This document shows positions 56,325-64,000 of a stretch of 64,000 nucleotides of DNA, one piece after another. Within the stretch, counting starts at the first letter, position 1; each line of letters starts with the position of its first letter. Source of the stretch: Macrotis lagotis (Eukaryota; Chordata; Mammalia; Peramelemorphia; Peramelidae); contig NC_133658.1 of the NCBI RefSeq assembly GCF_037893015.1, positions 16,999,062-17,063,061 of the forward strand, in the 5' to 3' direction. Below the pieces are notes generated by a model. That model saw only the letters and a list, made by a program, of their open reading frames with translations. It was not told where the DNA came from and did not search any database. A program made the position numbers and the translations under genes.

Positions 56325-56425
56325 AAAATCGAAAAGACTGGTTAAGGAGACTTAAGTTCTGACCCTCACTAGCTATGTGACCCTGACAAAATCATTTAAC
56401 CTCTCTGGGAGGATTCACCTAATAA
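56325..56425 (+). mobile_element. MIR-type SINE fragment
   Basis: CTCACTAGCTATGTGACCCT, GACAAAATCATTTAACCTCT. Confidence 0.6.
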
Positions 56426-56486
56426 GTTTGGCACTGATTTGTGCCCTGGGGGACAGCTTTCCTTATACTGAGTAGTGCTGTATTTC

Positions 56487-56632
56487 TTTTCTTTTTTTTT
56501 TTAGGTTTTCTGCAAGACAAATGGGGTTAAGTTGCTTGTCCAAGGCCACACAGCCAGGTAATTATCAAATGTCTGAGACTGGATTTGAACCCAGGTACTC
56601 CTGACTCCAGGTCTGCACCACCTAGCCACCCC
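56487..56632 (-). mobile_element. WSINE1-like SINE
   Basis: T-rich tail, AGGTTTTCTGCAAGACAAAT, CCAAGGCCACACAGCCAGGT. Flanked by exact CTGTATTTC at 56478-56486 and 56633-56641. Confidence 0.92.
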
Positions 56633-58404
56633 CTGTATTTCATTTTGATACAAAGAAGACTTCCCAAGACTTAAGAGATCCTTTATAAAAACTACAATTA
56701 GAATGCAAGGGGGGGGGAAAGCCCCACAAAAACCTCTGATTCTTTTTAAAAGGGGGGTGGGGGATAGGGAATGAAGAGAATAGGACCTTATTTGTTTGTG
56801 TGCAAGTCCAGGACTAACATGTGATTTTGAACCAGAGCTGAGATGACTTCCACGCTGAATTCTGTAGTTAGTGTACATTGATCATCTGACTTTGCATCTT
56901 TCATTCTGAATCAATTTCTAAGAAGTGTATGTTTTATCTGCACACTTCACATATGCCATTCAGTGACACACCACAATTTATTTCTGGTCACAATTCCTCT
57001 GAGTGTGAATTAGTGTCTGCCTTGATGCCCTGTCATTTTTGGTCACTTTAATCTAGCTGAGCTTGGCCTTAAAAAAAAAAAATCTAAGAATGTTAAGTAT
57101 ATAAATTCAATAAAACAAAACCAAAATTTAATAAAGGGCAGAGATAAGGATTGCTTAGATTTAATGACTTCATTTTCTTTTAACCCCAAAATCTTGTTTC
57201 TTTTCGGTAAGAATCTGCTATCCCTCAAAAGATCTGTCAAATTTTTAAATAGTAATGCTGCCAAGTGGCCAGTAGGGGGAACTAGTCACAGGACACTGCA
57301 CCTTTCTCCTGGTGGTTTTGCAAAAACAGAACTTCATTATCAAATTAACTTTGGGGGTATATTTATGGATTTCACTCAGCAGCCCAGGGCTGAGCCCTTG
57401 GGTTCCCAAGAGGCTTTCTAAGCCTCAGGGAATCCCTTCACATCTCTGAGACTCTTACAAAGGCATGGTTTCACAGACAACATTTCCTCCACTTGGGAGT
57501 TTCCTCTGTCTATCCCAATGTGAAAGGGAGTATGGACACACAGATGTGAAACAGCAACAGCTCTGTGTGGCTATTCACCTTATTGAACAAACCTTCTAGA
57601 GATCACTATCAGCATACAGCAAGAAAAACTGAAAACTCCAAGACAAACTTTCCACTTAATTCTCTACCTTAAAATATAGGATATAAGATATTAATAAGCT
57701 TTAAGCAAGTGTGGACATGCTGGGTACAGCACAAATACAAAGAAGAAATTAATCCTTAGAGGAGAGAAAAAAGGTCCATAGTCAAGTATCTACAAAATAA
57801 TGGAAAAAGTATACAAAGGAGCAGAATATGAGACAGTCTGGGAGGACGAGGAAAGGCTTCATGAGCTGCTGAATCTGAAGAGAGCAGGCTGAGCAAAAGG
57901 TGCAAAGGCTTCTTGGAAGGCAGAGAAAAGGCCTAGAGCAGGAGGTAATGGGGCCAGCAGGACCCTAATGCTAACTGCTAAAGAAGCTGCATTGGCAGCA
58001 TCATGAATACAGGATTGACTTGAGGAAAGACATGAGGCAGGAAGACCAATTAGGAAGCCATTCCATCATTTAGGCAAAGAGGAAATGAGGCTCAGAACCA
58101 ACAAAGAGGTTGAGAGAGAAGAGATTAAAAAGATGCAGTATCTAAGAACTAAGAAGAAATGCAGATTCTGGGAGAACAAATGTTACCAACCTGTGAGGAA
58201 GGGCAAATAATGAGTGGTGTCTTCAAGTTTGAGGAGAAAGACAATGGGGCTCAATTTTAGATATTCCCATTTCTTGGGAAACACTGTTAGGAGACAGTAT
58301 ATGGACAAGGAGGAATGCTCCAAAAACCTAGAAGGCAGAGTCTGATCCACAATGTTAAAACAAACAGAGTGGCTGAGCAAAGACTATCAGATTTCTAGAG
58401 TGTC

Positions 58405-58575
58405 AAGAGAACATTAGATAAGGAATCTGGAAAAATCTGGTTTCAAATCTTACCTGTCTCCTTAAATAGCCAAGTCACTTCACTTTGATCCTCTTTTACT
58501 CAGCCATCAAACAGGTCATTGTAAGGATCAAATGAGATCATGCAGGTATAGCCCTGAATAAATATTAAAGCACTA
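58405..58575 (+). mobile_element. MIR
   Basis: CTGGTTTCAAATCTTACCTG, AGCCAAGTCACTTCACTTTG, GTAAGGATCAAATGAGATCA, TAAATATTAAAGCACT. Confidence 0.65.
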
Positions 58576-58994
58576 CCTCACATAGGGAATACTGCACTCC
58601 TTTGCCAATACAAGGATAATCGACAATTATGATGAAGATTCAAGCTCCTGAACCAATGCTAAGGTACCTTTGGAACCAATGAGTAGATTTAGCATTGTTT
58701 AACTGATCAATCACTTAGTACATGTCTATTTTGTACCTGTCCTATGCTAACTGCTATGGCTTAACAAAAACAACTCAGAACGCATCTGCAAGATTAAACA
58801 AACTAATCGGGGAAGACTACATCAAAAATAAAGCAATCTATGAATGCGAAAACATCAAATAGGAAACCATTTTTGACAACTACACATATGGAAAAAAATA
58901 AAATACTGAAATATATGGGCAAGAATCTAGTATGAGTGGTTTATAATTTCTAGAAGAATCCATATTCCCAAAATGTGAAAGTTGGTTCTAATGT

Positions 58995-59115
58995 TAAAAG
59001 TAACAGTTAAATCATTATACATGTATAGCCTATATTAGATCACTTGCTGTTAAGGGAAGGGGGGAGGGAAAGGAGAAAAATGTGGAACTCAAAACCTTAC
59101 AGAAAAATGAAAGTT
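58995..59115 (+). mobile_element. LINE-1 3' end
   Basis: TACATGTATAGCCTATATTA, GATCACTTGCTGTTAAGGGA, GGAACTCAAAACCTTACAGA. Confidence 0.7.
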
Positions 59116-59604
59116 ATAAACTAGTTTTGCATGAAGTGGGGAAAAAATATTTTTTTTTAAATAGTGGATAAGTTCCTAGTTTGGTTCAGAAAATCAGAAA
59201 AGTTTAAGAGTTTTATAGAAGCAGGACTGAAAATGTGAAAAGCTGAATAATTCCTTATGTAAAAGAGTGTCCATAATTCTCTGATTAAGTCCTTAAGTAG
59301 TTGGCCCAACTCTGTAAAAGTCAGTCTCCTATCAAACACATAATTCTCAACTGTGGCTAATTGGTCCCACCATAACAGAATCAAAAGAGAAAAGTGAAAT
59401 GGGTTTTGGAGACCTAGACTAGAACTAGTGAAGCAGATGCTAGTGTTTTCTGGTTTAGAATGGAAAACAACCAAAGTGACACTGAGTCATTAAGAAAAAA
59501 GTAATGAAAGAGGCAAAAAGTATAAAATACTACCAGGAAAATGGATAAAACGAGATTTATTGGATAGGTGAAAATTCAATATTCTAAATTTCATTACCCA
59601 ATAT

Positions 59605-59910
59605 AGTAATAGTAATAATAATAATATCTTTATTTTTGAAGAAGACCATGACATCTAGGAGGTGATGCCACGACAAGCACATGAACTGAGTGAGGGGGTG
59701 CTGTGCTAAGTCACCAGCCTCACTTTCTCCTCCAAAGCCATCTGGGACTAGTGACCAAATAGGAAACAAGAATGACTGGGGATGGCCCTGGATGCAAAAG
59801 TGACTTGCCCAAAATCACAAAGTTAGTTAGTAACAAGTGTCTGAGGTCAGATCTGAGCTCAAGTCCTCCTGAATCCAAGGTCAGTGCTCTATCCAGTGCA
59901 CCACCTACCC
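59605..59910 (-). mobile_element. Third-family composite SINE, reverse, near full length
   Basis: (AAT)n tail side, GAAGAAGACCATGACATCTA, CACCAGCCTCACTTTCTCCT, CCAAAGCCATCTGGGAC, GATGGCCCTGGATGCAAAAG, TGACTTGCCCAAAATCACAA and the head complement. Confidence 0.88.
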
Positions 59911-59954
59911 AAAGATGCTAGATAAATGAAGCCTTATAAAAGTGGCAACAACTG

Positions 59955-60056
59955 TTACTGTTATTAAGTGTCTGAGGCAGCATTTGAACTCAGGTCCTCC
60001 TGACTCCAGGGCATGGTCTATTCACTGTACCACCCGGCACACCCCTAGCTGCCCTT
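59955..60056 (-). mobile_element. WSINE1-like SINE, 5' half
   Basis: TTATTAAGTGTCTGAGGCAG, ATTTGAACTCAGGTCCTCCT, GACTCCAGGGC, ending CCCCTAGCTGCCC. Confidence 0.85.
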
Positions 60057-60684
60057 GCTTCATCTCTTATCAAATCTAATGTATTGGTGAATTTCCATGT
60101 CCTCTACTAGTGCCACTTCTGGAAGTTAAAGACACAACCATGACATAATGAAAAACAAAGAGATCAAAGTTTTGATTAATGTTGAATAACAAAGTTTTAC
60201 TGGAATTTGCATTTATACACATATTTGTTATTTCTTTGCCTCCCAATAAAAGAACAATTCACTCACTTCCCTTCTGAATTTCTATTACAAGTAATGATAT
60301 TAGGAAAATGATTCCAGGTATATGTAATAGACTCCCTTGCCCCTCATCTCTAAAATGAAGGGACTGGTCTAGATTACATCTGCAGTACCTTCCAAGTCTC
60401 CATTGCTCTGATTGATCCCAGAGTTTTGTGGGTGGGGAAGGAAATCACACCTCAATGCAAATTCATTAAATGTCCCAAATGAAATTTAATGCAATCTTGG
60501 CCAACTGAGGCTTCCTGGAATTAAGGCTTTATCTTTCAGTAAGATATGTAATACCGAACAAAAAGCCTCCTCTTCTGGCTGGCTTGGATAACTTTGAAAC
60601 ACTGCAGGTAACAGCAGGAAACAAATGACAGAGTGAGGAAGCAAGTCCTGTTCCAGAAGAAACAAAGCCTCAACTATCTGATCA

Positions 60685-60830
60685 ATGGCACAGTAGAAAA
60701 TATGCTAGGCCTGAAGTCAGGAAGATTCCTCTTCCCAAGTTCAAATGTCAGGCACTTAAATTAACAGTATGACTCTAAGTAAGTTCCTTAACCCTGTTTA
60801 TCTCAGTCTACTTCACTGTAGTAGAGAAAG
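60685..60830 (+). mobile_element. Degraded tRNA-derived SINE
   Basis: ATGGCACAGTAGAAAATATG, CCTGAAGTCAGGAAGATTCC, ACAGTATGACTCTAAGTAAG. Confidence 0.7.
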
Positions 60831-61978
60831 GAGTCTGAGTGCTCATCTACTCAGTGAGTCTGGATCTAGAGCAGGAAGAGATTTTCAAACAGCTTTCACG
60901 GATGATCTTGGAATTGTACAAGAATGGGAAGCTACAAGTCTATACTCACTCTAAGGGAGATTAATTTTTTTAAGGGAGATATAAAATAAAGGAATTAGAG
61001 ATCAAATTTTTAAAAAATTATAACTAGTCCATTAATCTCAACACAATATACAAAGTTATATCCTTGTTTTGCAAATAGGAGGAAAGGAGAAGGGAAAAGC
61101 CCTGAGAGGAAGGAAGTGCTATGAACACTTAAGACAAATGAATCATTTGGAGACATTTAGTCATTCTGGGTCTTTTATAAGGCACATCAATCCTAGGAAG
61201 TGTACTACACAACTCAAACAGAAAAATGATCTGATTATAATACTTATTTTCAAATAAAACCATCTTTGATACAAGGGATTTTCAGTCCTTTGATGTAGTA
61301 TAACATGGTATAAACTAGAGTGCAACATAGTATTCAGAGAACCACTTTGGAGACAACTTAAGAAGCCAGAGTTCCTGAGCTTCCTGGACAATGACTCTGG
61401 GGGTCCATGGAAAACCAAACTTAAAAGACAATTAATTATTAAGTCTTTTGTGAACTAGATCATTTTCTCCACTAATGGGAAGTTTTACAGAAGATGGTTA
61501 ATTTCATTCTTTCTCATTAAATGAGTGACTATCTCTTTAGAATATTTTTCACAGAAAAACAGATGCAAAGGAAACAACTTCTTTGACAAAATATTCTCCT
61601 GGCTTTGGGATTTCTCCTAAATATTCTAAAGTCTTAACTGTACTCCTTATTTTTAATATCAGTACAAGAGATGTAAATACTGTGAATGGGAAAGAGAACT
61701 CACATAGCCAACTACACAATTATCTATACAAATGGAATTAATCATGAACCAAAAAATTATTCCCTTTAAAAAGAAGCATTACATCTTGAACTAGATTTTA
61801 ATACAACTTACTTAAAAAAACCTCTCTCGAATGTGAAAAATGACCTCATTTTGAGGTGAAAGACTTCTAACTAAATTTATAATTAACTACTTCTATTTTA
61901 AAGAGAAACAACACAAGACCTTCACTTAAAATTTTAAACTCAATAAGCCTGTGTTATCCAATGATAAAAGATTCTTTT

Positions 61979-62138
61979 TTTCTTTTCTTTTTTTTTAAGG
62001 TTTTCCCAAGGCAATGGGATTAAGTGGCTTTCCCAAGGCCACACAGCTAGGTAATTATTAAGTGTCTGAGACCACATTTGAACTCAGGTCCTCCTGACTC
62101 CAGGGTGGGTGCTCTATCTACTGCACCACCTAGCCACC
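61979..62138 (-). mobile_element. WSINE1-like SINE
   Basis: AAGGTTTTCCCAAGGCAATG, GGCCACACAGCTAGGTAATT, CTCAGGTCCTCCTGACTCCA. Flanked by near-identical GATAAAAGATTCTTT and GATAAAAAGATTCTTT. Confidence 0.92.
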
Positions 62139-62389
62139 CTGATAAAAAGATTCTTTAAGAGAAAAATGACAAAATGGACAAGAAAAACATTTCAGTGGTT
62201 ATGTTTAGGTTCAAGATCTTAGCTAACTAGAATCCCAAGCATAAAAAGAAGAGGGGTCATTCCTTAATTCTTGCCCACAACATGTTCTTTTCCTTTTCTT
62301 CAACCAAGGCCAATTGAAAAGGAAATGATCAATACCCTTGGTATCTGTGTATCAGATACTGTCAATCATTTCTTTTAACATGGAATTAC

Positions 62390-62495
62390 CTACCTCACTG
62401 AGGTGCTGTGAGGATTAATTCATTAGTGTTTGTAAAGCACTTTGAGATCCTCAGGTCAAAGACGCTATGGAAGTGCAAAGTAGTAATATTATTAC
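62390..62495 (+). mobile_element. MIR 3' part
   Basis: CTACCTCACTGAGGTGCTGT, GAGGATTAATTCATTAGTGT, TTGTAAAGCACTTTGAGATC. Confidence 0.6.
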
Positions 62496-62760
62496 CACAC
62501 TTTTGATTTCCAGAAAGATTTCCCCAAGCCTTAAAAACTCTACACTGGAATTCTGAATGTGTTACAGGGAATAGCTTCAGACAATTAAGCCCTGTCCAAC
62601 TTAGTCTTAGACCACCCAGCTTGTGAAGCTCCAACATAAGAGTTGGACAGAAGGTAGAGAACGCCAAGGAACTTGGGGCTGAGCCTAAGGCTTAACAGTG
62701 GCCAGACTTTTATCCTGGTCTGCAAAGGGGAAAACAAGAAGGCAAGTTCAACTAAGAATA

Positions 62761-63447
62761 CCGTATTTCCCCATGTCTAAGACACACCTTTTTGGGAAAA
62801 ATTTAGGGTCTAAAAACTGGGAGTGCCTTATACAGTGGTTGTAGATTTTTTGACTTCCATTTCCTGCTTTTTTGAGCTCATTGTTTTGCATTTGTTACCA
62901 GTATATTAGGTGACTTTTGCCATGTTCTTCTCAGAAATGGCTCAGAAAAGATTTTCATCCACTGCTGAATTCAAGGTCCAATTTGATCCAATTTGCAAAA
63001 GTGAATGGAAATCGTGCTGCTGAACATCAGTGTGGTACTCCTCCAACTGAGAAAACAATCTGAGCCTGGCTCTGGGAAGAAGAACCCCTCCCAACAGAAG
63101 AAGGCCAGAAGAGTCAAGGAAGCCAACCGGCCTGATATAGAAAGGGAATTGAAGAGAGGGATGGAAGAGCAAAGGGCCATTGGAATTTCTGTGTCCACAA
63201 AGATAGTTCAGCAGGAGGCCAGAAGAATGGCTGATGAAAAAGGACTGATTTCAAAGGAGACAACCTCATGAAACAGAATGGACTAAGCATGCGTCTACGC
63301 ACCAGACTTGCCCAAAAGATGCCTGAAAGCATAAGATCCTTGAATTTCATGATGAAAAAAACTGGAGTTCAATAACTTTATGTAATACATTATTTTTTCA
63401 AATTCTGAGCCCCAAAATTAAGGTGCATCTTTTACATGGAGAAATAC
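62761..63447 (+). mobile_element. Internally deleted pogo-type (Tc1/mariner) DNA transposon
   Basis: 687 bp bounded by imperfect inverted repeats: the 28 bases at 62763-62790 and the complement of 63420-63447 agree at 23 positions. The ends carry the GTATTTC and AAGA--CACCTT pattern that I associate with pogo-lineage elements. Between them lies a broken open frame for the transposase N-terminal DNA-binding region: QKRFSSTAEFKVQF, then across a frame break KKARRVKEANRPDIERELKR, GISVSTKIVQQEARRMADEK, and in another frame KQNGLSMRLRTRLAQKMPES. The catalytic DDE domain is absent. The longest intact stretch (63005-63268) is not a functional gene. Confidence 0.75.
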
Positions 63448-63721
63448 TTTATATATTTAATATGTTTTGAAGGTCAATTGCTCTATAAAACCAAGACAGT
63501 ATAATAGCAAGCTTCACTCTGAGAAAACTACTACTGCATTTGGCAAAATGGTTGAGTGATACCTGGATTAGAATTGAATATTTAATTTAATCCAATTTAA
63601 ATGCTTCGTTTTTTCAAGTACAAATACCAAGAGGCAGGCACTTAAAACGATTTGACAGGACTAAATGGGCAGCTTCTTTAAAGCAGTGCTCAGCCTTCTA
63701 TGTGTATGTGTGTGTGTGGGG

Positions 63722-63775
63722 TGTGTGTGTAAGATTAGGGGAAAACTTATGAAACTCAAAATAAATAAAATCATT
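63722..63775 (+). mobile_element. LINE-1 3' tail fragment next to a (TG)n run
   Basis: TGTGTGTGTAAGATTAGGGG, AAAACTTATGAAACTCAAAA, TAAATAAAAT, matching the tails at 27035 and 35990. Confidence 0.5.
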
Positions 63776-64000
63776 AATAAAGCAGAGCCCAGAAGAGACT
63801 GGTCCATATCTGCTCTGCAGAGCTGGAAGAAAAAAAGGGACAACTTCAATGAACGAAGGTTTGGAGGATGGGGGTTCAAAGAATAGTTCTTTTAGTCAAT
63901 TTTCTTTTAAAAAACAAATTAAAAAGTAACTGTGGAGAAAAATGCTAAATCATCTGCTGGAGCAGTTTTGTTTTGTCAATGCCATTTGGATCAAAGGATT

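Larger units (their letters stand above)
55106..64000 (-). other. PPP2R2A intron 3 (part)
   Basis: No match to exon 3 (expected to encode ADIISTVEFNHSGELLATGD) is visible, so the intron exceeds 8.9 kb and continues past the window. It holds SINEs, MIRs, LINE-1 tails and a pogo-type transposon. 55110-56320, 56640-58390, 60830-61960 and 62500-62760 show nothing I can name. Confidence 0.8.

Noticed and set aside
63005-63268. An 88-codon open frame as a possible functional small gene
   Set aside because: It is a frame-broken piece of a transposase DNA-binding region between transposon ends, with its start codon created by the frame break.

Overview
The window is mammalian nuclear DNA, most likely from a marsupial (probably Australian). 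It holds two neighbouring protein genes on the minus strand, split by canonical introns. Both genes and the rest of the window carry many marsupial-type tRNA-derived SINEs (heads like GGGGCAGCTAGGTGGC, with 'CCTGGAGTCAGGAGGACC' and 'GACCTTGGGCAAGTCACTT'), marsupial-type LINE-1 3' ends, ancient MIRs, an RTE-type LINE fossil and a pogo-type DNA transposon fossil. Repeat family names are recalled from knowledge of the families; no library search was possible.

Layout, left to right. 1-2940: sequence downstream of BNIP3L, with SINE copies. 2940-5691: BNIP3L 3'UTR, ending at an ATTAAA signal. 5692-20557: the complete BNIP3L (NIX) coding region on the minus strand, six exons, 218 residues, every junction in frame. 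19740-21300: a very GC-rich CpG island holding BNIP3L exon 1, its 5'UTR and promoter, with E-box/HRE, CRE and NRF1-type motifs. 21300-39770: intergenic DNA of about 18 kb made largely of repeats, including a local duplication and a probable solo LTR. 39775-42210: PPP2R2A 3'UTR. 42211-55105: PPP2R2A exons 4-10 on the minus strand, encoding residues 61-447 of the B55-alpha regulatory subunit of protein phosphatase 2A. 55106-64000: part of intron 3; exons 1-3 and the promoter lie beyond the right edge.

The order PPP2R2A then BNIP3L, transcribed in the same direction, matches the arrangement I know from human 8p21.2. The two genes do not form one pathway: PPP2R2A directs PP2A to substrates, and BNIP3L is a mitochondrial outer-membrane mitophagy receptor.

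I found no undescribed multigene system. The points most worth a second look are: a SINE inserted with its target duplication beginning at position +3 of the PPP2R2A exon 4 splice donor; a GC-AG intron in PPP2R2A; a compact regulatory array in the BNIP3L promoter; an internally deleted pogo-type transposon that still carries part of its transposase; and a local duplication whose two copies each took a different SINE.
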